DNA of 64,000 nucleotides from contig NZ_BJXB01000001.1 of NCBI RefSeq assembly GCF_007990775.1, positions 310,001 through 374,000 on the forward strand, written 5' to 3'. The stretch comes from Deinococcus cellulosilyticus NBRC 106333 = KACC 11606 (lineage in GTDB: Bacteria; Deinococcota; Deinococci; Deinococcales; Deinococcaceae). Below, piece after piece: positions 16,263 through 25,900 of this stretch. Under the pieces are notes generated by a model, which searched no databases, had not been told where the DNA came from, and worked only from the letters and a program-made list of their open reading frames with translations. Numbering within the stretch: position 1 is the stretch's first letter; every line of letters starts with the position of its first letter. The position numbers were made by a program, and so were the translations under genes.

Positions 16263-17240
16263 TTACCTGTTGCCAATGGTGATGCCGTACTCGGGGTTCA
16301 CAATTCTGCGCACATGGTTTTCGATGGCCTCTCTTTTGGGCTCATACCAGGCGGGCAATTTGAGGTGTTTGCCGAGTTCCTGCACATCTTCATCGACATC
16401 GAAGCCTGGAGCGTCGGTGGCAATCTCGAAGAGCACCCCCGAGAGGTCCCGGAAGTAGATGCTGTGGAAGTACTGGCGGTCCTGCACCTGGGTCACCCCG
16501 TACCCTTTGGCAAAGAGGTATCTCATGTATTCCTGCTGTTCGCTGTCATCCACGGTGCGCATGGCGACATGGTGGATGGTCCCTGCGCCACTGCGGCCTC
16601 TGGGTTGACCCGGGCGCTCCACCACATCCACGTACAGCCCCACACCGTCAGAGATCCCCTGATAGCGGTGACGGGTGCCTTCCGGGTCGGTTTCTGCACC
16701 GAGGTATCTCATGCCCAGGTGGGTTTCCAGCAGGGCTTTCGAGCTCTGGTTGCTGTCCACCCACAAAGTCACGCTGTGGAATCCGCGCAGTTCATGCTGG
16801 GGCTCAATGGGGCTGTTTTCCCAGGCCACCGGGACGGCATCGCTGGGGTTGGTGATGAGCTCCACGATCATGCCGTCTGGGTCTTCAAAGGAGAGCACGG
16901 TTTCCCCGAAGCGGGTGCTCTCGGTGTGGGAGATCAGGCTGTCGTTCAGGTGGGTTCTCCAGTAATCGAGGCTTTCCCGCGAGATGCTGTAGGCAGTTGC
17001 CACAGCTTCTCCGTTGCCTCTGGTGCCCCTTTTTGCTCCGTACCAGGGGAAGAAGGTGAGGATGGTTCCGGGGGTACCGACCCGATCTCCGTAGTACAGG
17101 TGGTAAGTGCCGGGATCATCGAAATTGACGGTGACTTTGACCAGACGCTGACCGAGCAGCCGGGTGTAGAAGTCAATGTTGTTCTGGGGGTTGCTGGCGA
17201 GCACGGTGATGTGATGGATGCCCTGGACGGGGTTTCGCAT
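16263..17240 (-). CDS. Ring-cleaving dioxygenase, MhqO family (copy 2)
   Basis: The 325-residue protein has the same two-domain vicinal-oxygen-chelate architecture as copy 1: GIHHITVLASNPQNNIDFYT near the start, TIHHVAMRTVDD near 215, and SIYFRDLSGVLFEIATDAPGF with the terminal glutamate ligand. The two copies are clearly paralogous but diverged, arguing for an old duplication or separate acquisition. The ATG has AAGGAGGG upstream, and a 19-bp palindrome lies directly before the ribosome site. A MarR gene sits upstream on the same strand, 72 bases away. Likely role: cleavage of catechol- or hydroquinone-type electrophiles. Confidence 0.88.
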   Translation of the reverse strand: MRNPVQGIHHITVLASNPQNNIDFYTRLLGQRLVKVTVNFDDPGTYHLYYGDRVGTPGTILTFFPWYGAKRGTRGNGEAVATAYSISRESLDYWRTHLNDSLISHTESTRFGETVLSFEDPDGMIVELITNPSDAVPVAWENSPIEPQHELRGFHSVTLWVDSNQSSKALLETHLGMRYLGAETDPEGTRHRYQGISDGVGLYVDVVERPGQPRGRSGAGTIHHVAMRTVDDSEQQEYMRYLFAKGYGVTQVQDRQYFHSIYFRDLSGVLFEIATDAPGFDVDEDVQELGKHLKLPAWYEPKREAIENHVRRIVNPEYGITIGNR

Positions 17241-17258
17241 AACGCCCTCCTTATGTCC

Positions 17259-17277
17259 ACATTAAACAGTTTAATGT
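17259..17277. promoter_or_regulatory. 19-bp palindrome, MarR/MhqR-type operator
   Basis: ACATTAAAC-A-GTTTAATGT has 9-base perfect arms around one base. It lies 19 bases upstream of the mhqO (copy 2) start and downstream of the marR stop. The spacing lets a bound MarR dimer block transcription or initiation of mhqO. Binding is inferred from symmetry and position. Confidence 0.7.
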
Positions 17278-17312
17278 TAAACCATACTGTAAAAAAAGCA
17301 CCATTCAGTGCT

Positions 17313-17786
17313 TCATCCAGACTGCCCCTGAAGCCCAAGGCCCAGTTTGCGGCACAGGCCCGACAGGGTGTTCAGTTCTTCTGGCGTCAGAACGGAAAAA
17401 ACCCGCTCAATCCCGGCCACATGACCTGGCAGGATGCTGGCAATCAGCTCATGGCCCTCCGGGGTGATGTTCACATGGATGTTGCGGCGGTCCTTTGCAC
17501 TGCGCTCCCGCACCGCCCAGCCCCGCTTCTCCAGGTTGTCAATCACCATGGTGAGGTTGCCCTTGGACTTGAGGATCTTCTCCCCAAGTTGCTTCTGGGT
17601 GAGCGGACCCAGATGGTACAGGGCCTCCAGCACACTGAACTGGCTGAGGCTCAGGTCATGGCCCAGCAGGTGCTGGTTGGCTGCGGTCTCGACGGTGGCA
17701 GCCGCCCGGTGCAATTTGATGTAGGCGTTCAGCGCCTGAACCTGACTGTCACTGCCCTGGAATTTGGTGCCCATAACACCAGACAT
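17313..17786 (-). CDS. MarR family transcriptional regulator, MhqR-like
   Basis: The 157-residue protein has a MarR winged helix at about 45-120: SLSQFSVLEALYHLGPLTQKQLG, then KSKGNLTMVIDNLEKRGWAVRERSAKDRRNIHVNITPEG with the typical wing arginines. This is the MhqR/HosA-type layout. One cysteine (GLCRKLG) lies near the C-terminus. The gene precedes mhqO copy 2 on the same strand with a palindrome between them, so it is the probable repressor of that gene. The start is either ATG 17786 or ATG 17774; neither has a strong ribosome site. Confidence 0.87.
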   Translation of the reverse strand: MSGVMGTKFQGSDSQVQALNAYIKLHRAAATVETAANQHLLGHDLSLSQFSVLEALYHLGPLTQKQLGEKILKSKGNLTMVIDNLEKRGWAVRERSAKDRRNIHVNITPEGHELIASILPGHVAGIERVFSVLTPEELNTLSGLCRKLGLGLQGQSG

Positions 17787-17842
17787 GCTACATCAAATCT
17801 CCACGGAAACATTGGGCGAAAGGATTCAACAGGTGGGAAGAC

Positions 17843-17863
17843 AGGAAGCAGAAGGCAGAAGGA
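17843..17863. repeat. Short heptad array
   Basis: Three 7-base units (AGGAAGC, AGAAGGC, AGAAGGA) are in tandem in the spacer between marR and the phosphatase gene. Confidence 0.5.
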
Positions 17864-17878
17864 CATTGTATCCACACC

Positions 17879-17956
17879 TGTAGGGGCGGGCCGTCGGCTC
17901 GCCCCATTCGTTCAGAAATGTTGATCTGGGGTGTAGGGGCGAGGCGTGCTGCGCCC
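17879..17956. repeat. Duplicated GC-rich hairpin repeat (TGTAGGGGCG)
   Basis: Two copies begin with TGTAGGGGCG, at 17879 and 17932. The first continues into a stem pairing GGGGCGGGCC with GGCTCGCCCC (one wobble); the second forms a weaker stem ending GCGCCC. This looks like a dispersed intergenic palindromic repeat in tandem, in the 3' region of the phosphatase gene. Confidence 0.5.
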
Positions 17957-17971
17957 TTGTGGCAAAATCCT

Positions 17972-18751
17972 TCAATGCACCTGCCCCAGCAACCCCAGCA
18001 ACTCGGTGTGCAGCAGGCCATTGGTGGCCAGCAGGGAACCTCCAGGCTGGTAGGACTCGCCAGACACCGCAGACACCTGACCGCCAGCCTCCTGCACCAG
18101 CAGCATGCCTGCAGCAGTGTCCCAGTGGGCGAGTTTAAGGTCCCAGTAAGCGTCCAACCTTCCTGCCGCCACATAAGCCAGGGTCAGGGTGGAACTGCTG
18201 TACCTGCGCACAGACACCCCCATCTGAATCAGTGTGGTGAATTGCCTGAGTGACACTTCTCTGGAACCAGGATGTCTCGAAAATCCGGTGGCAATCGCAA
18301 GCGGGTCCTGCATGGAAGCGTAAGTGCTGACCCCGATGGACTCACCATTCAGGAAGGCCCCCTGACCTCTGATGGCAGTGAACAGTTCATCCCGGACTGG
18401 ATCATAGACCACGCCTGCAGTGGTCACCCCTTCCTGCTCAAAGGCGATGCTGACCCCGCTCATTGGCAGACCCCTGACATAATTGTGCGTGCCGTCCAGC
18501 GGGTCCACAATCCAGCGGTTTGAACTGTATCCCACGGTTCCGCCCTCCTCGCCCAGAATTTCATGCTCCGGGAAGTGGGTGAGGATGGTCTGGCGGATGG
18601 TGGCTTCACACTCGCGGTCCACTTCGGTGACCAGATCATTGAAATGGCTTTTCTGTTCAAAAGATTTGAGGTTTTTGCGGCCTTCCAGTTGAAGCTGTCC
18701 TGCAGCCCTGGCGGCCAGAATGGCAACGGTGAGTGCGTCCTGTGCAAACAT
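17972..18751 (-). CDS. Inositol monophosphatase family protein
   Basis: The 259-residue enzyme has the family's lithium-sensitive phosphatase motifs: GEEGG (67-71), WIVDPLDGTHNYVRGLP (D83, D86 and backbone ligands) and AHWDTAAGMLLVQEAGG (D211). It dephosphorylates inositol phosphates or related sugar/nucleotide phosphates (SuhB, CysQ and histidinol-phosphatase relatives exist) using Mg2+ in the cytosol; exact substrate not determinable. The length is normal. It is followed only by the GC-rich repeats, and the upstream secreted-protein gene lies 84 bases away on the same strand. Confidence 0.9.
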   Translation of the reverse strand: MFAQDALTVAILAARAAGQLQLEGRKNLKSFEQKSHFNDLVTEVDRECEATIRQTILTHFPEHEILGEEGGTVGYSSNRWIVDPLDGTHNYVRGLPMSGVSIAFEQEGVTTAGVVYDPVRDELFTAIRGQGAFLNGESIGVSTYASMQDPLAIATGFSRHPGSREVSLRQFTTLIQMGVSVRRYSSSTLTLAYVAAGRLDAYWDLKLAHWDTAAGMLLVQEAGGQVSAVSGESYQPGGSLLATNGLLHTELLGLLGQVH

Positions 18752-18835
18752 GCTCCCATTGTGCCCTCTGGTTCTGAGATTCAGGCACAGACATCTGCAG
18801 CACTTCAGTCATGTCTGTGCCCGGCCTCAGCAGGA

Positions 18836-19279
18836 TCAGGAGGGCCTTTTGCAGTAGATCTTGTCTTCAACAGACAGACCTGCATGGGGTCTGGGGGGCC
18901 AGATCGGGGTGGCAGCAGTGAAAGGTCCGGCTTTGACCACGGGGCAATTCACCTGTTCACCTCCCCGGGTCACCGGGTAAGTCTCTGTCACATAGAGGCT
19001 TTCATCGCCCCACGCACACACCAGCTTTTTGACGGTGTATGTGCCATCGAGGGTCAGGTGGAAGTTTTTCCAGGAGCCATTGGGGGTGAATTCCTCATAC
19101 ACCGCACCCAGGTTCTTTTTGTCGCAGGTTCTGGGTTTGCTGGAAAGGGAACTGCTGTTTTCTGTTGATGTGCGTGTTTCTGTGGTCCGCAGGTGAAATC
19201 CAGCTGTTCCAGCGTTCTGGGCGTGGGCCAGCATGGGAAAGGCCAGCAGGGCAAAAAAGAACATCCGTCGGTGATTCAT
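18836..19279 (-). CDS. Secreted protein of unknown function
   Basis: The 147-residue product begins with a signal peptide (MNHRRMFFFALLAFPMLAHA, cleavage predicted after residue 20). The mature part contains four cysteines (TCDKKN, LVCAWGD, VNCPVV, IYCKRPS), probably two disulfides, with a beta-rich pattern. No family was recognised. The ATG at 19279 has AGGAG seven bases before it and begins the signal peptide, so the longer frame from 19336 is rejected. It probably acts outside the cytoplasmic membrane. Confidence 0.75.
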   Translation of the reverse strand: MNHRRMFFFALLAFPMLAHAQNAGTAGFHLRTTETRTSTENSSSLSSKPRTCDKKNLGAVYEEFTPNGSWKNFHLTLDGTYTVKKLVCAWGDESLYVTETYPVTRGGEQVNCPVVKAGPFTAATPIWPPRPHAGLSVEDKIYCKRPS

Positions 19280-19634
19280 GTGGGTGCTCCTGGGGTGAAA
19301 TTGAGGGCATTGGAAGTCTGCCAGTGACTGCAACACAGATCACCGCAGTGCCCTTGAATGTCATTTTCTGGAAAGTGCTGAATCGAAAAATCCCGGAACC
19401 CTGTGCTGAACCTTAAAATCTGCAGTCCTTCGATTCAGGCCAGTGGTGTCCCACAAGCAAATTGCAGCATCCTGATTCATCATCGGATGGGCTGAACCCT
19501 TGAATGTGTGTGTGAGACGGAAAATGGATGCATTTGATGTTTCAGGCTGGGATCAGGTTTGATGTGTCGAAGCAGGCTTTCAGGCCTGAGGCTGAGAAGG
19601 TCCTGTGATCAGGATGGGTCTTCATGAATGGCAG
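19280..19634. other. Non-coding stretch upstream of the giant lipoprotein region
   Basis: No convincing open reading frame, hairpin or repeat is seen in this 355-base stretch. It presumably contains the promoter of the secreted-protein gene on the - strand, but no clear -10/-35 pair could be picked. Confidence 0.4.
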
Positions 19635-19671
19635 CTGTTAACAACCTGTTAACAACTGCACCACATACTGT
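19635..19671 (+). promoter_or_regulatory. Tandem 11-bp direct repeat (Pho-box-like) with -10 element
   Basis: CTGTTAACAAC occurs twice head to tail (19635-19645 and 19646-19656), giving TTAACA hexamers with 11-bp periodicity. Ten bases after the repeat is TACTGT (19666-19671). Tandem TTAACA or CTGTNAN repeats at one helical turn, ending about 10 bases before the -10, are the known layout of PhoB/PhoP activation sites. It precedes the 48-residue reading frame and the giant lipoprotein. Confidence 0.55.
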
Positions 19672-19708
19672 GACCATGAGATCAGGATGCGCCTGAACGA
19701 GGTGAGCC

Positions 19709-19855
19709 ATGAATGCCCAGACCACAGAAAAAACCGAAACCCAGAATCAACTTTCTCTGTTCCGTGCTGCAAAAGTGTCCCCTGTGGGATACGCCAGACC
19801 CAGCCTGACCCACTGTGGGCAGTGGCTTCACCTCACCAGAAACAGCCGTTTCTGA
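19709..19855 (+). CDS. Possible 48-residue small protein
   Basis: An ATG at 19709 with GAGGTGA five bases upstream opens a 48-codon frame (MNAQTTEKTETQNQLSLFRA...) ending at TGA 19853-19855. It lies just downstream of the Pho-box-like promoter and 71 bases before the giant lipoprotein, so it may be a leader cistron. There is no signal peptide, membrane segment or recognised domain. Codon use is not decisive at this length. Confidence 0.4.
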   Translation: MNAQTTEKTETQNQLSLFRAAKVSPVGYARPSLTHCGQWLHLTRNSRF

Positions 19856-19926
19856 TCCAGTCCCTGAACCTCTGGACTTCTTTCTGAAGGTGTACCCTTC
19901 CGCAACACGGTACACAATGGTGCCCT

Positions 19927-22900
19927 ATGCCTGAACAACCTGAATTTGGCCGCAGCAGGTCCAGAGCCCTCCCTCTGGGTCTGCTGCTGTTGCTTGTGGG
20001 CTGCAATCTGTTTGCGCCTCCTGCCCCCAAGACCACTCCTCCGAACCCGAATCCTCCCACACCCCCAACCACTGGAAACCCCACCCCGAAAGGAACCCTC
20101 ATTGAGATCGGTTTCGAAGGGATTGGCAGCAAGGACCTGATCAGCAAGACCCGTTTCCTCCCTGGGGGATCAACAGGCATCCAGAAGCAGGACAGTGGAG
20201 AACTGACCCTGCTGGGTGGGGCTGTGCAGTTCAAGTCGATCAGCAATGGCAGTTTTGACACCGATGGCAGCGAGGTCACAGACTCCAATTGCGATTACAG
20301 CAAAGGTGCCCGATACCTTTACTCCACGTTCCTGATCCGCAACGCCACCTCTGCAGGGGTGCCTTACAATGCAGTACAGCACAACCTGACACTGGTGGCG
20401 GTGGATGCCAATGGCAGCAGCTATGGAACCAATGCGGTGAGCAACCTCCGCAAATATGACGGTTCCTCCTACAGTGATCCTGCCAGCATTGCCAACTGCA
20501 TCAAGCCCACCCACGGACTGACCTATGATCCCCTGACAGGCATTTCCCTCAGAAGCAACAGTGCAGACATGCAGGTCTATGAGGAAGACGATCTGCCCAC
20601 TGCTGCTGCACTCGGGGTGAGTGAAGTCTTCAACTACGGTTTTGTGGTGCGTTCCAGAACCTCCACCACGGACCGGAGCCTTCCAGCAAACCCGGATGCG
20701 AACACCTATGACGGGGTGGTGACCATGGCGGTGCGCCTCCCCAAACAGAGCGTCTCCACCGACAACCCCTACAAATTCAGTTTGCTGTTCATGGCTTTTG
20801 ATGACAGTGTGACCCGCGTGACCGAGTCCCTGGAAGAACAGGCGAGCAGCAAGGTGCAAGACCGGGCCAGCCTGCTGGGCAGTGGAACGCAGGTGCAACT
20901 GCTGGGTGGCAGCACCACCCCTGTCTCTGGCTACACCACCCGCACCCTCTGCGACACCCGTGTGGCAGGCAGTCTGAGTGGGACCCCCATCAATCTTACG
21001 GATGCCAGTGGGATTTCCTGTTACTCCAATGGTCGGGTTTATGTGGATGCCAGCACCACCAACACCAAGCAGAATGGTCGCACCTGGGCCACAGCCTACA
21101 AAAACCTGACGGACGCTCTGGTGGCCGCCAAAGCAGGTCTGGCACCCAGAGAAATCTGGCTGGCCGATGGCACGTATTACCCGGACAGTGGCAGCAAAAG
21201 TCTGGACCGCTCTGGAGCGGTTCTGACCAGCCCGGACAACAACACTGCAGCAACGTTTTACCTCTCTGAAGGCTACAAGCTGTACGGAGGGTTTTCGGGA
21301 AATGAAACCTCGCTGGGCCAGAGGGACCCCTCAAACAACCTGACCATTCTTTCTGGGGATGTGGATGCCAACGACACCAAGACCAGTGGCGTCACCACCA
21401 GTTACAGCAACATTTCTGGCAGCAACAGTCAGCATGTGGTGTGGATTCAGGGCAGCAGCGCTACACCCGTGACCTCTTCCACTGTTCTGGATGGCCTGAC
21501 CATCACCGGAGGCTCGGCCACCGCATCTGGTGCAGACGCACTGGGAGGAGGCCTGTATTGCAATGGCTCTGCAACAGGCAACCAGTGCAGTCCCACCCTG
21601 ACCGACCTGACCTTCAAAGGCAACCAGGCGAGCACGGCAGGTGGAGCCCTCTTCATTGCTGCAGATGGCGGAGGCAGCAACCTGCAAATGATTCGTGGTC
21701 TTTTTACAGGCAATGCCACCACTGGAACAGACACCTCCAGCAGCAGTGGAGGCGGAGTGCTTGGCGTTTCTGCCCTGTCTGGTGGATATGCCTCTCCGTC
21801 GTTCACCAACAGCCTGTTTTACAACAACACCTCCCATCACAATGGTGGTGTGGCCGTGATGTCGACAGGAGGCTCTGGAACGGCCCTGGTGTCCTGGATC
21901 AATTCCACCCTCACCGCAAACAGTGCTGCTGGAAACGGTGGAGCGGTGTACAGCGATCAGGGGACCCCGGTGTTCCGCAATTCCATCCTGTGGAACAACA
22001 CCCTGACCTCCAGCTTCAATCAGGTGGCTGGGAGTGGAGCACAGTTTCAGAGCAGCCTGATTCAGAACTCGGGTGGGAGCAGCAACTGGGACAGCACCCT
22101 GGGCATGGACAGTGGAAGCAATCTGGACACCACCCCGCTTTTTGTGAATGCTGCAAGCAACGATTACCGCCTGAAAACCTGCTCCCCTGCCGTGGACGCA
22201 GGTCAAAGTGATTTGAATGTCCAGACCACTGACTTTGCAGGCAACAGCCGTTTCCTCAATGACAGCACCGTTACCGACAGTGGGGATGCAGGCAGCAAAG
22301 GTGCAGTGATCGACCTGGGTGCTCTGGAACGCACAGCGAACACCGCCGGAGCAGACTGCTCAGTCATCCGTGTGAATCCTGCTGCCACCGGAGAGGGCAC
22401 TGGAGCCACCTGGAGCGACGCGGCCACCAGCCTGTCTGAAGCCCTTTACATCGCCAACAACACGGGTCGCAAGGAAATCTGGCTGAAATCAGGGGTTTAC
22501 CTCCCAGATGACGGCAACACCCCTCTGGACCAGAGTGGCAAGGTTCTTTTTGCCCCATCCAACAACACCAGTGCCACTTTCTACCTCACAGAAGGGGTGA
22601 AAATTTACGGTGGTTTTGCGGGCAATGAAGCGGCACGCACCTCCAGGAATGCCAGCAGCAACCTCACCATTCTCTCGGGGGACATCGATCAGAATGACAC
22701 CAGAACCAGTGGGGTCACCCTCACCAATTCTGGAATTTCTGGCAGCAACAGCCTGCACGTTCTGTTCCTGAAAGGGACCTCCAGTTTGCCCATGACCCCT
22801 GCCACAGTCCTGGATGGGGTCACCGTGACAGGTGGAGCAGCACTTGCAGCCTCTGGCACAGACTCCCAGGGAGGAGCCCTGTACTGTGATGGCTCTGGAA

Positions 22901-25900
22901 CTGGAAACAGTTGCAGCCCCACCCTCACCAGCCTGACCTTCAGAGGGAATGTGGCCAGAAATGCTGGGGGCGCTCTGTATCTGAATGGAGATGCAGGCAC
23001 CACCAGTCCGGTGGTCACAGGAGGCCTCTTTTCGGGCAATGCAATCATCGGTGCCAACCAGACCGTGAACACCACGGGGGGTGGGGCTGTGGCCCTGTCT
23101 GGCGAAAATGCAGGCACCTCCAGTGCACAGTTCACCAATGCCCTGTTTTACAACAACACCTCTGACCATCAGGCAGGGGCTTTGCTGGTGATCGGAGATG
23201 GATCGGGAACGGTCACGCCCATCTTCACCAACGTCACCCTGTCTGCCAACACCTCCGCTGGACCCGGGGGAGCCCTGTACAACCGCAGCGCAACACCTGT
23301 GTTTCATAACAGCATCCTCTGGAACAACAGGGTGGGCACCGATCCCAGTCAGGTGAAGAGCATCGACAGTGCGTTGCCTGATTTCAGAAACAGCCTGATT
23401 CAGGGCTCAGGGGGAAGCACCGCCTGGGATGCCAGTGTCGGAACTGACCTTGGGAACAACCTCGACCAGATGCCTGCCTTCGTGAGTGAAGCCAGCAATG
23501 ATTACCGCCTGAAAACCTGCTCTCCAGCCATTGATGCCGGGGACAGCAACCTGACGGCCCTGTCCACCGATTTTGCAGGCAACAACCGTTTCTTTAATGA
23601 CACCAACACCACCGACACCGGAAATGCAGGAGGTCAGGCTGCAGTGGTGGACCTGGGTGCACTGGAGCGCACCAGCAGCCTTGCAGGAGCAGATTGCTCG
23701 GTGATCCGGGTGAATCCTGCAGCCACTGGAGAGGGAAGCGGAGCCACCTGGAGCGATGCAGCCACCAGCCTGCCTGAAGCCCTGTACATTGCCAACAACA
23801 CCACAGCCCGCAAAGAGATCTGGCTGAAAGGGGGCACCTACACCCCGATGGACGGCAGCACCCAGCTGAGCCGTTTTGGAGTGGCCTTCTTCAACAATGC
23901 TCTGGACCGCAATTACACCTTCCCCATGACTGCAGGGGTGAAACTCTACGGCGGTTTCGCTGGCACCGAGTCACTCTCCAGCCAGCGAAACATCAACAGC
24001 AATGTCACCATCCTGTCTGCAGACATCGACAACAACGACACCCGCACAAATGGGGTCACCCTCAAGGCCAGCGACATCTCTGGCAGCAACAGCTACCACC
24101 TGCTGTACATTGTGGGCAGTTCCAGCAATCCTGTGACCTCCAGCACCGAGATCAGTGGCCTCACCATCACCGGGGCCAAAGGGGATGGTTCTTTCCCCAA
24201 CAATTATGGTGCTGGATTCTACTGCTTTGGTGAGTTCACGGGCAATGAGTGCAGCCCCACTTTTACTGATGTGAAAGTGTATGGCAACACCGCAGTCTAT
24301 GGTGGGGGAGGTGGGTATCTGGATGCCTACTATGGGGGAACGAGCAGCCCCACTTTCAACCGTGTCCTGTTCAGTGGAAACACCACTTCAGGGACGGCCA
24401 CCGCAAATGCCAGTGGGGGAGGAGCCCTGTCTGTGCATGTGTCTGAGAATGGAACGGCAAACCCCTCCTTCACCAATGTGGTGTTCTATGACAACAGCAG
24501 CCACAACCACGGTGGAGGGGTGTTGACCTACAGAAAGGACACCTCCCAGGGCACCATCAACTCCACCTACACCAATGTGACCTTCTACAAAGATGTGGCT
24601 GTCAATTATGGAGGAGCGATCTACAACTACTACACCACTGGAACGGTGCGCAACTCCATACTGGCCGGAAGCAGTGACAAAACAGGCCAGTGGCCCGTGT
24701 GGAACGACAATTCCACCCTGAACATCAGTTACAGTGTGGTGGAGCGCTCCATCTCGGATGCCGGAACGGATGGGGGCAACAATGTGGGCCTGATCTACCC
24801 TTACGGCAAGCCCCTGTTCAATGATGCTTCCAGTGGAGACCTGACCCTGGTGCCCTGCTCGGTGGCCACCGATGCCGGAAACGGAAGCCTGCTCACTGAA
24901 ACCGTGGACCTGAACGGCAACCCCCGCTTCAGTGCAGATGGTGGGGTCAGCGACACCGGAAACCAGGGGGGACAGGTTGCCATGGTGGACATCGGTGCTT
25001 ACGAGCGCCAGTCGGATTCTTCCCTGTGCAACGTGATCCGGGTGGACAAAGACGCCACCGGAGACAAATCCGGGTCCAGCTGGAAAAACGCCTTCACCAG
25101 CCTGGCAGATGCCCTGTACATGACCCGCTTCAGTGGCACCAGCCGCCTGGAACTGTGGATTGCAGACGGCACCTACCGTCCAGACGACGGTTATTTCGTG
25201 ACCGACCTGAGTGGAAGCGTGCTGGGCACCAAAGACAACAACACCTCTGCCACCTTTGAAATCCGGCCCGGCGTCAAGCTTTATGGGGGCTTCGCAGGCA
25301 CCGAAACTGCAGAATCCCAGCGTAACCCTTACAGCAACATCACGGTGCTGTCTGGAGACATTGACCAGAACGACACCCGTGACAGCAACAACATCACCCT
25401 GAAAGCCAGCAACATTTCGGGCAGCAACAGCTTGCACGTGATGTACCTGAATGGCAATGCAGGGACGTTCAGCAGCAGCACGGTGATCAGCGGTCTGGTG
25501 GTCACAGCAGGGAACGCCATTGGCTCGGACTTTTACACCAGGCGTGGTGGAGGCCTGTTGTGCTATGCAGAGAACGGTACCACCTGCAGCCCCACATTCA
25601 AGGATGTGCGCTTTGTGGGGAACAGTGCCCTGAACGGAGGAGGGGGTGTCTACCTGACCATGTACAACCGTGGCAACAGCACGGCCACCTTCACCAATGT
25701 GGTGTTCAGCCAGAACTCCACCACCAGCGGCAGTTCCACCAACCAGGGGGGTGGAGGCCTGCTCATTGACGGCGACACGGGAGGAACGGTCACACCCACT
25801 TTCACCAATGTGGTCTTTGACCGCAACACCACCACGGCTTATGGAGGCGGAGTGCATGTGTATGGTCACAGTGCCAACACTTCCTCTCCCACCTTCCTGA

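Noticed and set aside
24388..25869. Long - strand frame within the giant lipoprotein
   Set aside because: It arises from the repetitive codon pattern of the + strand beta-helix modules; no domain is visible.
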